DNA from: Paragonimus westermani
Lineage: Eukaryota > Platyhelminthes > Trematoda > Plagiorchiida > Troglotrematidae
DNA: 64,000 nt
Direction: 5' to 3'
Assembly: GCA_008508345.1 (NCBI GenBank)
Contig: QNGE01001278.1
Coordinates: 81,348 to 145,347 of the forward strand
Below are positions 10,931 through 22,775 of the stretch, in pieces. The notes under the pieces were generated by a model, which saw nothing but the letters and a program-made list of their open reading frames with translations, did no database searches and had not been told where the DNA came from. The stretch's first letter is position 1. Each line of letters begins with the position of its first letter. A program made the translations under genes and the position numbers.

Positions 10931-13900
10931 TCCATATTCTGTGGCCGAACCCAACGGTTAAGATAAAGGACCTCCCTCCAAGCTAGCCAGTCTGTCAGGT
11001 CTACCTACCACACCAGAAACCTCAGTGGAAACACTCACTTCTCTAAGAAACTCGCACGTACTTCATTATTTTCATACGACGGGCATTTTTGCCGGATACA
11101 CGGAGATGTCCTACTCTGATAGATGCGTTTTGTCTAACGTGTGTCACCACCAGCACTAAGCTAACATAACGTGACCAAAAAGTACCGGTCATCAGTAGTC
11201 TAGTTCAACTAGGGCATCCTGGCGACTACTGATACGATATAAAATCAAAGTTCAGTTCCGTGGCCACAGAAAGTGTGCATCTAACTTCGAGGCTTTTCCT
11301 TAAACAATGTGGAAAATTGGACATCTCCAACCATTATTCTTTAGGAATTGGCAGATTACTCGGACCTGGCGGCGGAACATCGTTCTCTTGCTCAAGGGTT
11401 TTCGATACTGCCACACCAGCAACATTCAGTTCTGGACACGCATGTTTACATTAGTAAGCGGAGAGGCGGTCACAGAAGAGCCTAACCTGCAATGTAGCGG
11501 GGCGCTTTCTAGCCACCCCACTGGTATTACGCAGTACCCAGCCATCTTGTTTCCTTGGCACGTCTATGTCGTAGCCGCCGTTTTGAGCTATTAGGTTCAT
11601 CAACTTTTGCCGTACCACGACAACAATGCAACAAATACGGAAGCTCTGATCAATCATCGATCGATTTATCTGCCACGTTACCTTCAAAATTTTTGACAAA
11701 GTTGAAGTAATCCTTCAGGAATCTACCAAAGCTGTCCAAGAACCAACGGTCTGTAAGCTAACTCGAATGACACAATAGGGTCGAAATTGGGACCTGTCCT
11801 TGGGACAGCAGTAAACCTGATACCGGCAGTCGCGAGGGTTCGGATTCTACGGACCTAAGGCGTCTCTTGTGAAGCTTGAACAGGCTTAGTATCAACTTTG
11901 GCCTCCCTTCATTGGAGGCAGCCGTTCTACTGAAAGATTATCGGAAACCTCATTGGAAACATTGATGTGGGTGAGAAAATAACAGTTGATTCAGGCACAA
12001 TTTTCACCTTCAACATTGGGGCCGCCACCGTCCATATCGCTAACCTAGGGAAGGATTCCTAATTATTCTAAGACCTTAAGCAACTCGCAATCATGCTACA
12101 TAACACTAGGTTTGGGGGAAACCTTGTCGTTGGGGATATTTTTAGAAACACCCAGAACTTTCGGCACAGACGAAACCTTTTTAAAATTCAAAAAACCAAA
12201 GTTAGTAGAAAGGGGAGCGTCACCAAAGGTATGAGTTTTCAGATAAATTCTCATCGGAATGAGGAATGGCGCGCAGTAAATCGCTGCAACCTTGTGGGAT
12301 AAAGAGTTAAAAATCGCTATCTTCCAGAGTGAAATCAAAAGTCAATCTCCGTGGCACAAATCAAGTCTCAGTTTATTGAGTTTCTATTGGCTATTCTATA
12401 GACAAGACGCATCAGTGAAACGAATAATTACAATGGGTGCTGGTGTTATAGCCTTCCCAGTGGGCGACTCGAATCCGCTCGTAGCTCGTTTGTTTCAACG
12501 CGTCACAAACGCATACAAATTGTTTTGCTACGGTGCCCGTTGTAACAAGATCCGATGCTGGAGCAGCGTGCCGTCCAGATTGTTCCTTGTGCTGACGTAC
12601 CAGTGTGTTCACGTCGTCGCAACTGATTGATCGTAGACTTCTGCGAACCATTGGTTGATCCATCTTCGATGCGTTTGTCGAACGTAATCCCCTCACAGAG
12701 AATGGGCTAGTGTCTCGATGGATATCACTGGTCCAGAGAAATACGATCAGCCTCAATAACGCCGTGGCAAGTTCCTCAATGTGGGACCTCGTCACTCTTG
12801 AAGACTGCCAGAAGTCCCCGACGGGAGAGCGTTGTTAACCCGTATTCGTTGAGGAGCGAGACACCCGGATCAAATATGGGGGTAGTCGAGCAACATCGGA
12901 TCGTTCACTAACGGTTTGAGTTCACGCCGAATTACGCTTGATATGTGGGTCGAATGAATGCCTTCCTGAAGGCCCAGTGGCAGGGAAGATAATCCATCTC
13001 CGAAGTAGTTAATGGTAAGGCGCTCTTAAAAACTGGTTTTGATAGAGTACTGATCGAATAAATATGCAAGGAAATTGAATATCTCACCTCGAATATGTAC
13101 AATTCTCATAAATTGATCAGAGAATCGATAATTAAGCTTGGTATTTGGAAAGAATAAAACGAAATTGACCTCACCCACATAAACGGTCGTCGGCTGAATC
13201 GGGCAAAAAGGATGTTCGCACACCGAGGGATGACGGGAATAATAAGTTGCTCAAGAAATAGTATCGAATGATAGCGTCTAATCCTGAAATTCAAAAATTC
13301 ATGGGGCTCAAAGTGAGTAAGAGTCAGGGACACTGTATCAACAGCTAACTTAAAAATGAAGATGATCAAGGCAGTTTAAGAAAAATAATGAAAGGTCTGA
13401 CCACCCTTCAACACTGATCACTCAGGGTACAGAACTCTCAAAATAATGCAACAAGCCTCAACAAAATCAATCACGGTTACGAAAATGTTCGTCCCGTATT
13501 CCAATGTTATTGAAACCCCCGGAGAGGCTGTGCTGTCTCAGTTAGACAGTAACGACCTAGAGCTTGTCGTTGCTAACTGAGGCTGAACTCCTACACAAAT
13601 GGAGAAAAGTGCTGTACTATTGAAAAGGCGATGCTTCCCTGGTACGTTTTACCAAACAATTCCATCTTTTTCCCCACGGAGGACGCTTTTTTATATTGAG
13701 CGGATCATTCATTTCCCCAGCGTCTAAGAAATTCCGAAGTTCCAGAAGTGTAGGTTGCTCGTTTTCATGACTTCTTACAACCGTACGGCTCCAAATGCAA
13801 ACATAGAAGACGTAGTCGTGACCACCGATGTTGTTCTGTGTGTGCGGGAGTTCGCTGTAGGACGGTTACTTTCACACCCACACAATAGTAAACTGTGGGC

Positions 13901-15197
13901 TGCAATTTGGGGCGAAGATACGGGTCTGCAGACCATATATAAGAGAATACAAACAGGTGATTCTCGACCACACTCCTGAGAGACTACAGGATGTGGTTGA
14001 GAGACGCGTTGGTTGTGGTCGCTGTGACGCCACCTCCACGTTAATGATAGTGTGTTTAGCTACCAGTACGTTTGGATATAAGGGAATCAAATTGTGATTA
14101 CCGAATTGACGGTCCCTGTGAACCTGGAAAAACTCCAGGAGACCTTGGAACGTGCAATCCACAACGGATATGAAACAGCTGTGTGGCAGCGTTCCCGATG
14201 GTCATACTAGAAAAAGGCCAAAATGCATGCAATATCCGTAGTCTGTGTGCACAGAATGCAGCACACTATGCAACATTAGAAAATATGGTAGCGGGATACA
14301 CGGATAAGATGATAGTAGATATTTTAGACCACTATCGTAGATCAACCAAGGAAGCAAGTACACCCTATGCTAGTAGATCATTCCATCGAGTGGTGCAAAC
14401 CTGTGTCATTGTCAATAATACATTTGTGAACACTGGATTTCACGCCATGTTGCCCCGGCTTAGTTGTATTCTGGCCGAGGGTTAAGTGTTGAAAGTGCGT
14501 TGGTGGATGGACCCTGAAGGTTTCTAGACATAAGGAAAACGAGAGCGAGCGCTCAGCACCCATATGACAGTGGTGCCACGGAACGTCCCAGTGGCACCTT
14601 CTAGTCCTTCGTGAAAACCTTTGCGAAATCAAAAGACCTAAGATCTTGGGACGAATTCGTGTCACAATGACTGGTTGCATACGTTACTAGCGCCCTTTCT
14701 TCTACAACACGGTCATCGCCGAGAGCTAACATAACTTCGATTTGTACTGACCAAAACCAAGGAAGATTGATCATGGCAATGTTGTCTGATGCAGTTGTTT
14801 CTTGTTCAACGCCAAAGGGCAAAATAATAGAGAGGGGAAAATAGGCGAGGATAACATTACCGGAGTGTTCGGGAAGAATTATAGGAAAAAGAGATTGCGT
14901 TAGAACGAAACTTCAACAAAACATGTGACGAAGGTGAAAAACTCGAGCCCAACAATTCGTAGGGAACTAGCTTTATACAATGGTACTAACACGAATAGCC
15001 AGTTAAAAACGCAGTCATTAAATAGCTCATTATAGGCTATCCCGGAACGGAGTGATCAAAAGCATCAGAAGTGCGCCAAAAAATCGAATCAGTCAAGCGG
15101 CGTTCATCTTCTGCAAGGAAACGATGCGGACCGTATAAAACAATGAAGCAAAATATGACAGTATTCAGCATACATTACACCTTCTGATGGAAAACAG
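10931..15197. other. Non-coding stretch between the gypsy fossil and copy C
   Basis: Only short ORFs of up to about 127 codons, none recognised, and no conserved domain on either strand. It may include the remaining gypsy integrase/3' region, but I could not see integrase motifs. If the A/C inversion is real, this segment was flipped relative to its surroundings. Confidence 0.4.
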
Positions 15198-15406
15198 CTT
15201 AGTAGCGATTTCAGCGAGTTTTACACGGGTTCGAGGCTGGGGACCCAATCTACTCGGATCCAACCAGTTTGCTCGTTTCGATGTCCGGCGGTTTTCTGTC
15301 CACCTGAAAGGCAGTCATTGAAAACGGAGTGTAGCACCGCTCTTGGGGGTTACAGAAAGTACCAATAACAGAGTAAAACAATAATCTAGCAAAACAGGAT
15401 AAATTA

Positions 15407-18004
15407 TTAATTTAACGGTTGATTGAGTAGGGGAGAATCCAATAACACTTTGAGACGATCTCCAGAAGAGCAGCTAACAATCTCTAGTGGCAAATCGTTC
15501 CAGTAGTTGATAACCCTGTAAGAGAAGAACTGTTGTCTTAGGAAGGTCCGAGGTCGAAGCTTATAGGGCTTCTTGTCGTGACCTCTTCGACTGTTATCAC
15601 TTACTAGGGTGAAGAATTGTTGCACGAGTCCTGTGCTAAAGAGAAAGTGTGTAAGAATGTAGTCGCCGCGGAGTCTACGAAACTCAACTGGATGAAGATC
15701 GAGAATTTCAAGGCGAGACTCGTAGGATAGATGCCGTGAGCCAGTGACCATTTTGGTGGCTACTTGCTGGACACGTTCAATGGCGAGCATGTCCTTCTTC
15801 AAACCGGTGTAGACGACTTGATTGGCATACTCGAACAATGGTCTTATGTGGACTTTGTAAAGCGTGTGAAAGGCGCGCTTGTCAATCCGGGGGAAGGTTC
15901 GTTTGATCATCCCGAGAGTCATGAGACCCCTTTTTGCGGCCAGCTGGTGATGATAAGAGAAGGACAACCCAGACGATAGCCAGATCCCTAGGTCTTTTTT
16001 GAGGTCTACTTTCGTGATACCTACTACACTTTGTGCACCATGTATCACGAATAGGTTCCCAGAGTCTCCTCCGAGTGACATGTGCGCACACTTACTGTCG
16101 TTTAGAGGGAGACTCCAATCCTCTGACCAGCACTTAATACGATCAAGGTCAATCTGCAATGCACTGGGGTCACAGGCGTTCCAGATTTTTAAGTCGTCGG
16201 CATAAAGGAGAGCGTTGCTAGAGATCAAATCGGGGAGATCATTGATGTAAATAAGAAACAACAATGGACCAAGTACCGATCCTTGAGGGACCCCCACAGA
16301 GACTGGGGATGGGGACGAAAGGCCTGAACCGGTTTTTACTCTGAAAGTCCTGTTACCAAGAAAGGAGGTTATCCAGCGGAGAACTTCTCCTTGAATCCCA
16401 TAGGCTTCTAGTTTGTGCAGCAGAGGACCGTGTGGGACACGGTCGAAGGCTTTGGCAAAGTCGAAGAAGATAGCGTCCGAGATATGACCATTGTCTTTGG
16501 CCTCTGTTAGGCTATCCATGAAGATTAACATATTAGTTATGCATGACCGCTCAGGAAGAAAGCCATGCTGGGTCGAAGAGAAGAGGTTATTTGAGAAGAA
16601 ATGCTTAAAGATAGTGCGTTTTAACAGTCGCTCCATTATCTTGCATGGGATGCTGGTAAGGCTGATCGGTCGATAACTAGCAGGAGAATGACGATCGCCT
16701 GTTTTAAATATAGGTGAGACATTGGCCTCTTTCCATGCCTCCGGAAGAGTGCCTGTCCGAAGTGTCTGTTTAAACAGATCGAAGAGAGGCATCGCCAAAC
16801 TGACGGCCGCTTCTTTGAGGATCCGGGGATGGATCTTGTCTGGTCCCATGGCACTATAAGGATTGATCTTAAGCAAGAGGTCCTGAACGTCAGACACAGA
16901 AAAGTCAGCTGTCAGGATGGGTTGTTGGAAGTGCCTCTGCGGGAGAATTGGATGCCAGTTTGGCAGATCCACATTGTAGACTGATGAGTAGTATTCCCTG
17001 AACATCTCGGCAACCACTTGGGGGTTGGAGGAGGTTTCCCCGTCGGGAAGCCGCAGAGAAAGCGCTGAGGGCTTAGTTTTTCTCTGGCGTCGTATATACT
17101 TGAAAAGAAAATTCTTATTCTCGTGAGCTATTTGTAGGATTTTCGACTGTACGTGTTGGGTGTGTTGCCGGATTTCCCGCTTGCACCTGTTTCGTACAGA
17201 GCGAAAGGCCTCTAGATCCTCTGGCCTATCCGTTAGCTTCTGTTTAGAGAATAGACGAGAACGTAATTCAAGAAGGCGGCGTATGTTCCGCGGAAGCGGT
17301 GCACGAGAGGAGAACTTCAATAGTTTTCGAGGAACAAATGCCTCATCGGCTTCGTGAATGGCAGCTTTAAAGGAAAGGTAGTTCAAGTTCACTGAGTCGG
17401 ATGTGAGGCTGAGTGTGCTTAAGAACGTCCTTAGTGCGTTAAAGTCTGCGTTTTGGAAGTTTCGGAATGAAGTCTTTGTTACAGCGTTTTGGAGCCAGTA
17501 ACAGATAAAGTCAAAGTTTAGTAGCATATGGTCACTATGCCCTAGCGGCGGTTTGATGACCACCCTATCTACCAGGTGAGCCTCGTTCGTAATGACCAGA
17601 TCGAGCAAGGAGGGTGTCTGTCCTGGACGGTGCCTTGTAGGTAGATCGACATGCTGTGTCCAGGCTTTCTCATGGATCAACATTGCCAAGGGTTTCGAGA
17701 ACCCGCAGCCACAGTCCTCATGAGAAGCCGCCATAGAGTTGAGTTTGGGTGCGTTGAAGTCACCCATAATAAGAAGATGGGAGAAACGCTGGGCAGACGT
17801 GAGTCTGTCTAAGGTAGCAAGGATGGCTTCGTCGTCGGATGCACTGCATGACGGCGAGCGGTACACAACACCGGTAAGAAGCGTGTCACGTTTGCGAAGT
17901 TGGAGTTTAATCCAGAGCGTGTCGCATTTCTCTGGGAAGGTAAATTCCCCTACGACAGCTGGCACTGGGAGCTTCTGGCTTAGGAAAACGGCGCAGCCTC
18001 CCAT
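15407..18004 (-). CDS. ORF2: endonuclease and reverse transcriptase of copy C
   Basis: 865 aa, the same length and domain order as ORF2 of copy A: GDFN at 81-84, HSDH at 156-159, FDFAKAFD at 514-521, YADD at 601-604, C-terminal SYRVINYWNDLP. Amino-acid differences from A are rare up to about residue 710 (for example Ser/Pro at 106 and Glu/Asp near 593) and then cluster: Arg/Lys, Tyr/His, Leu/Phe, Ile/Met, Arg/Gln, Leu/Ser, Tyr/His, Leu/Val, Leu/Tyr, Leu/Pro and Glu/Lys up to about residue 860. The endonuclease N-terminus is displaced by the same two-base deletion as in A, so nicking activity is doubtful. Confidence 0.85.
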   Translation of the reverse strand: MGGCAVFLSQKLPVPAVVGEFTFPEKCDTLWIKLQLRKRDTLLTGVVYRSPSCSASDDEAILATLDRLTSAQRFSHLLIMGDFNAPKLNSMAASHEDCGCGFSKPLAMLIHEKAWTQHVDLPTRHRPGQTPSLLDLVITNEAHLVDRVVIKPPLGHSDHMLLNFDFICYWLQNAVTKTSFRNFQNADFNALRTFLSTLSLTSDSVNLNYLSFKAAIHEADEAFVPRKLLKFSSRAPLPRNIRRLLELRSRLFSKQKLTDRPEDLEAFRSVRNRCKREIRQHTQHVQSKILQIAHENKNFLFKYIRRQRKTKPSALSLRLPDGETSSNPQVVAEMFREYYSSVYNVDLPNWHPILPQRHFQQPILTADFSVSDVQDLLLKINPYSAMGPDKIHPRILKEAAVSLAMPLFDLFKQTLRTGTLPEAWKEANVSPIFKTGDRHSPASYRPISLTSIPCKIMERLLKRTIFKHFFSNNLFSSTQHGFLPERSCITNMLIFMDSLTEAKDNGHISDAIFFDFAKAFDRVPHGPLLHKLEAYGIQGEVLRWITSFLGNRTFRVKTGSGLSSPSPVSVGVPQGSVLGPLLFLIYINDLPDLISSNALLYADDLKIWNACDPSALQIDLDRIKCWSEDWSLPLNDSKCAHMSLGGDSGNLFVIHGAQSVVGITKVDLKKDLGIWLSSGLSFSYHHQLAAKRGLMTLGMIKRTFPRIDKRAFHTLYKVHIRPLFEYANQVVYTGLKKDMLAIERVQQVATKMVTGSRHLSYESRLEILDLHPVEFRRLRGDYILTHFLFSTGLVQQFFTLVSDNSRRGHDKKPYKLRPRTFLRQQFFSYRVINYWNDLPLEIVSCSSGDRLKVLLDSPLLNQPLN

Positions 18005-18281
18005 GCGTCCACGGGAGGAGTCCGTCCGGTATAAAGAGTAACCAGGGACATGCAGTTCATTATCACTGATATCCGCGGAAAGCCAGGTCTCTGTTAATGC
18101 AAGAATGTGAGTGCTAGTGTCGTTGACCAGCTGTCTGATTTCTGGTAGTTTGTTCAGAAGGCTGACAGTTGGTGTACACGCACTTTAAGGCTACTTCTTC
18201 GTTTGGCTGGGTGCAAAAAGAGACAGAAGTGCACGAGGGAAAGCTTGAGAAAGTAGCCTCAGTAGTGAGGGGGTTGTGCGG

Positions 18282-19677
18282 CTAGCGGCGTAGTTCTGTG
18301 AGCCCTCTTGGGGGCGGTAGCCGTTTCATCACAGCCTGGGCATAAGTGAGCGTCCCTGTGGGACGATTCGTCCGCTTCTCTTGGCCCAAGATCGATGACT
18401 TTCGGACCGCTCTTGCTTTTAGAGCTTTTGGAGGGTGATTTGCGGTTTTGCACCCTCGAAAAGTTGGATTGAGTTGTATATGAGAAGAGAGTATAGGACG
18501 AAATGGCCCCGATGCAGCCGGAGAGAGAGCCGCCGGAATGATACATGTTTGGGCCATTTATGATGCAGGGAGGATCCCAACAGACTCCTGGGCTGTAAAG
18601 CTTAGGAATAAAATATTTTTAACGGCCGTTTTTTCCGTGAGATGACTGGGGGTCTAGAAGAGTGATGGTCCTCAACACCTTTGAGATCTGTTCTACCGGC
18701 CCCCTGCATATCCACAGGCGCTTCACTTTCCAATGAGATAGGGGCAGTGGCCTCTGAAGTGTGTGCTTGGGGTGGTTCGTCCGAAGACACCGGTCCCCTC
18801 TTGACAGCAGGGATAAGGACCTTAACGCTAGCCTGGATTTTGGGGTCAACCTTGATGCATAACCTTGTTCTAGAAAGCTGAAAGCGCTTCTGCCGCTTCT
18901 GCAGTGAGCGATCCAGAGAGAATCTCCAGAGGTTAACGTGCTTTCTCTTTAGTTCAACCACTTTCTCCAGTGCTTTCTCCGTGCTAAGCTTAGCGGGTAA
19001 CGTCACAAGGAGTCCCAGTGACTTCTTGGTAGCTTTGGAGTGAAGTCTGCTGGCGGAGACCATTTTTATGGACTCTGGGGGAAACAAGCGTTGAGCACCG
19101 CTCTGGCTTTTTCCACGGGAAATAGTGTAGTCGGAAATGGTCCTCACAAGACAAGCCTCTTCTCCCGGAGTGCTCTGTCCTTCAAGCTCGTCGCGAATTC
19201 CCCAATTTGAGCAGTGGACAAAGCCACTGCCTTGCGAGCAGCTGCAGTGCCTGGAAGGGCAAGGGCAATGTACCCATTCAACGAGCTCAGTTCTGACTTC
19301 ATGTCAGCTAACGTTCTCTGAGTATCATTCAGGGCTCCTTCTACCGTGGCTATCTGTGTGCATACATCTTTAGATGCCTTGTAGCCACACTTGCACGCGT
19401 CTGACTCCTGCTCTCGCGGGGTGGCGAGTAGAGTATCTGCCGTGGCCTTCAGTGTGGTGCAGCTATCTCGGAAGAGACAGCTCATACAGCTAAATGATCT
19501 TTTTGATGAAGTGAGCAAGGCGTCCTGGCCCTCCCTGAGGCCAGTACACTCAAACTGGTAGCAGTGTAGGCATGTCTGGCATTGCATACCGTTCCGAAGA
19601 GTCATGCGGCAGCCGAAACGACCACAAGCACTCGATATCTCTGATCCACCGATGCTGCTGGATCTTGTGCGTGTCAT
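18282..19677 (-). pseudogene. Broken ORF1 of copy C
   Basis: Mirror of the ORF1 pseudogene in copy A. It starts MTRTRSSS at 19677, stops at TGA (19146-19144), continues in another frame at 19147-18602 and again at 18557-18282 with TLTYAQAVMKR. Every disrupting lesion seen in A is present. A few base differences exist, for example in an A-rich run near 18555. Shared lesions mean common descent from a defective parent or copying of one locus from the other, not independent decay. Confidence 0.8.
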
Positions 19678-19796
19678 TGTGTTATAGTCTGTGAGTGAAT
19701 ATGACAGTTGTTAATAGAAAGGAAACACGAGATTACAAAATAGTACGGATACTATTAAACACAAATATGCTAATACACCGTGATTTATGCTATTCT

Positions 19797-20040
19797 TCAA
19801 CGAATAGCAATGATCGTATATAATTGTTTTTTGATGCAATGGGCACCAAAATGAAACACAACTCCAGAGTATAATGGGGATAATATTGAACTCGAATAAT
19901 ACAATACTTGATGAGTTATGCTATTCGACAAAAAGTAGCAGTGATCGTGTATATTATTTTGATGCACTGGGCACAAGGATAGCAAAAATATGAATAGACA
20001 TTGACAGCGAGTAAATTTAAAGCGAATTTGGCGCTACCCG
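19797..20040 (-). repeat. 5' UTR tandem monomers of copy C
   Basis: Two related units about 128 bp apart, each with a TTTGATGCA(A/C)TGGGCAC landmark preceded by a CTATTC...-type inverted repeat. They lie upstream of ORF1 and resemble the 122-bp spaced units of element B. Tandem promoter monomers are known in some LINEs; a promoter role here is inferred. Confidence 0.6.
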
Positions 20041-21818
20041 CTTTCACAGTCTTGGTGAGAAATTGATGCCCATTTTATCTTGATTGCATTAAGGTCACCC
20101 ATAATAGGCAGATGAGTAAAGCGTTGTTGACCTAGGAAGATTTTCAGCCTTAGGTGTAGGGTTTTGTCCTCGGAGAAGTCTGATGAGGTAGAGCCTAGGA
20201 CAGAAGGCCTAGAATTTAGGAGGGTGGTGGGGCTGGACTTGGTCTGTTCTCCCGAGTTTTTCTGACGGCCCTCCTTCGAGGCTATGAGCACGCCATCACC
20301 GCCTGTGCGTTGGTCAGCGACCCTACCGGGCGCTTGATTGGCATTCTTGGCGCCGCAACTCGCGACCTCTGCGCTCCCGTCAAATTACGCTGCTTGGGAG
20401 GGTGTTTGGAAGTCTTTACCCACGGTAAATTTGACTTCTTCATTTGCTAGGTGCGGGGTTTGGTAGACGGCAATGGGCGCTGTGTTATGTGGCTACTGAA
20501 AGAGATATTTATAGGGGTGGGCCAAGTTAATGCTTTTTAAATTGCAGAAGGCGGCCCTAGGAGGTTGCTTCTCTCTTGGGAGGAGGAGTCTTCTGTTGGA
20601 CAGTTTGGTGGGTTTCGGGGTGGGTAACGCTGAAGACGGTTTTCGCGCGGTGTCGGTACCCTCAATGCTCATGCCTGTGCCTGGGGCGTCGGTCGTTGGA
20701 ACGACCATGCAGACGGTGCTTCCGCTTCCCACAACAGGCACAGGGGTCTGAGGGGATACTTCGAGAGCAGAAACTACGACTTAAGTCTCCAGTTGTAGTT
20801 TCTGGTCTGCCACGATTTGTGACTAAGTCTTAGTCCGCTGTTCGCGTCTCGCTCTCTCTCGCCGATAGCGATCAAAAATACGCCTTTCAGATGGGTATTG
20901 GCGGTCTACAAAGCCTCTGTTTTTCCCACCTCTAATTCGGAACTGAGCATGGCTGGCGAAGTTACCAAAAGGCCAAGTGACTTTTTGGTTGTCTTGGCCC
21001 GCAGCCTACTCGCAAGTAACAGGTTTGTGGCATCCGGGGAAAAGAGGTTGTAGGGAAGCGACTCCATAAAACATCTCGTTTCCCTGAGAGCTCTTTCGTT
21101 CATTTTTACTGGCGCCTTCTCTGTGTGTGCAGTTGATAGGACAAGTGTTTTCTCGGTGATTGCGACACCAGGGAGAGCAAGCGCTATATACTCATTCAGA
21201 GAATGTGGTTATAGTTTCATTTCGGACAGAGTCCATTGGTACTCCCCTATCTTACTCTCCATGGAAGACATAGAAGAAGATACAGGGCTAAGAAGAGCCC
21301 CGCATTTACAGTCACAGAATTTCTGCGTCACTCCACTTGTCGTGGTGAGTGTAAGACCAAACAGCTCAGAGCGGTGCCTTGGCTTTCGCTGAACCTGCAA
21401 CTCATACGGATGTAAATGAGAGATGATGAAGCTAGCTGTTTGTACTGGTGTTCGTTAACACCACTGCACCTAAAGTGATGACGCTTCCGATATTGGTGGC
21501 ACTGCAAGCCGTTTTGTACGGACATTTTACATACATACCGGCCGCAGGCGCTTGCTGCAACGGACTGTGTCCGCTGAGTTCCAGCACTGCTAGATCTGAC
21601 ACGGGTCATTGTCGACAAGGATGATTGATATGCAAGATAGCTAAATAATAGTGCGGATCCCATCGATTATGAATGACACGATACGTAAGAAGTTATGATA
21701 TTCGACAAAGAATAGTAATGGTCATGAACGATGTTGGTTAAACGATGCACCAAGAAAACAAAAATATGAAAGAACAATGCTAGCGAGGAAGTATATAACA
21801 AAATTCGAGTTACCCGCG
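20041..21818 (-). mobile_element. Fragment D: 5' half of an old B-type LINE
   Basis: Reads on the - strand from its 5' terminus (CGCGGGTAACTCGAA, ending at 21818) through a monomer-like 5' UTR, a decayed ORF1 (MTRVRSSSAG start at about 21608, PHD-like cysteines partly kept) and ORF2 up to GDLNA...SHQDCESG in the endonuclease. There the 5' terminus of copy C follows at once. About 490 bp between the ORF2 N-terminus and the YRSPSSD region are deleted. Frameshifts and stops abound. With fragment E it makes up one element, only about 6 bases of the B sequence being unaccounted for at the junction. Confidence 0.85.
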
Positions 21819-21822
21819 AGCA

Positions 21823-22628
21823 CAGCTGATCGTAATCATCATGACGGCATTCACAAGAAGGTTGTTTTTAAATAGCCCTCGCTGGCGGCACTTGCAATTT
21901 CGCTGTCATTCAGTTCTCAAATGCTAAAACTGATTGGGTATTGTTCTGTTGGGCCGTTCTAACATGTTCCAAAAAGTTCGGCCGTCTCAATTTCCTCGCG
22001 CGCTAAAACGTTCAAGAGCCCTTCCAGTACCACCAAAGACAACGAGTGAACCGCAACCAAGACTTAGTCCAGCGCCAGGTACGCTAACAATGGCAGGGTT
22101 AAGCTCCGGCATCTACGGTGACTGCGGAGCTAAAAACGGCAAACCGGAATTTTGACAATTGGACCAATGTCAATTCTGGTCTTAATGGTATTGATGAGAC
22201 TGCGTCTTCACCTTGTTCTCCGACCCATGAATTCGCTGCACGCGGTTTCAATGAATCGAAGAGCATCACTCCTTACGGAATTTGGGGAGCGGTGGGGTTA
22301 AAACTTCTTGATTACTGAGGGAACTGAACATCACAAAAGCCGCTGTATAGGACAAACCTGGACCTAAACTACTTCACAAACTTGATGAAGATCTATGCAG
22401 TCCGCTTACTCGGTTCCTTCGGAAGCCCACTGAAAACAGGGGCATCCGCGTGAAGTGGCATGAAGTGGTGATGTGTCTCACATTTGAGAAGGATGACAGA
22501 ATGACGCCTGCTAACTATCGACCTGTCAGCCCGAAAATTACCGTGGTGAAACAACTCGAGAGGATAATAACGAAAGAGATCAAAACTCACCCGACCCGTT
22601 CCGGGTTCCTTGATACAGTTCAACATAG
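21823..22628 (+). repeat. 806-bp inverted repeat, left arm
   Basis: Matches 35243-34438 on the other strand at the same length with no net indel (coordinates always sum to 57066). I noticed only a few base differences, near the two ends. The block lies inside a decayed LINE of family G. Its left edge falls within 5 bases of the 5' end of fragment D. Outside the block the RT sequences of the two loci are clearly more diverged. Confidence 0.9.
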
Positions 22629-22775
22629 ATTACGGCATGGACGCTGTCGTCTCACAAATCATCCCATCCTGATGGAGAATTGATGAAGACATTGGATCAG
22701 GACCATGTTGTAGATGCAGTTTACATCGACTTCACTACGACCTCTGACAAGGCACCTCATCAACAGCTGTGAAAA
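21823..22775 (+). pseudogene. LINE family G, left copy: RT fragment
   Basis: A decayed non-LTR RT distinct from A-E. In drifting frames one reads an ITKA..DKPGPKLLHKLDED-like segment (22325-22400), then WHEVV, TPANYRPVSPK and QLERIITKEIK (22450-22600), QHRLRHGRCRLTN (22620-22670) and VDAVYIDFTTTSDKAPHQQL (22708-22770). This order is that of RT motifs 0-3 of CR1/RTE-type elements. It has an internal frameshift and an in-frame stop and ends abruptly near 22775. The upstream open stretch (21934-22318) may be the pre-RT region and is not recognised. Confidence 0.65.

Larger units (their letters stand above)
15198..20040 (-). mobile_element. CR1-like non-LTR retrotransposon, copy C
   Basis: Inverted near-identical copy of A. 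It reads from its 5' terminus at about 20040 (CGGGTAGCGCC) to an 8-9 bp repeat tail near 15200. It retains one more 5' UTR monomer than A (GATGCA landmarks at 19833 and 19961) and lacks the SINE-like insertion. It shares A's lesions: the ORF1 nonsense codon, the one-base shift, the later ORF1 stop and the two-base deletion at the start of ORF2. In its own orientation it is preceded without a gap by fragment D, into which it appears to have inserted. The sequence beyond its 3' tail is not fragment E, which lies beside A instead. Confidence 0.9.

Noticed and set aside
15198..20040. Copies A and C as terminal inverted repeats of one giant transposon
   Set aside because: Each arm is a complete LINE with its own 5' and 3' ends, and the split D/E flanks point to recombination. 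No transposase or flanking target duplication was seen.
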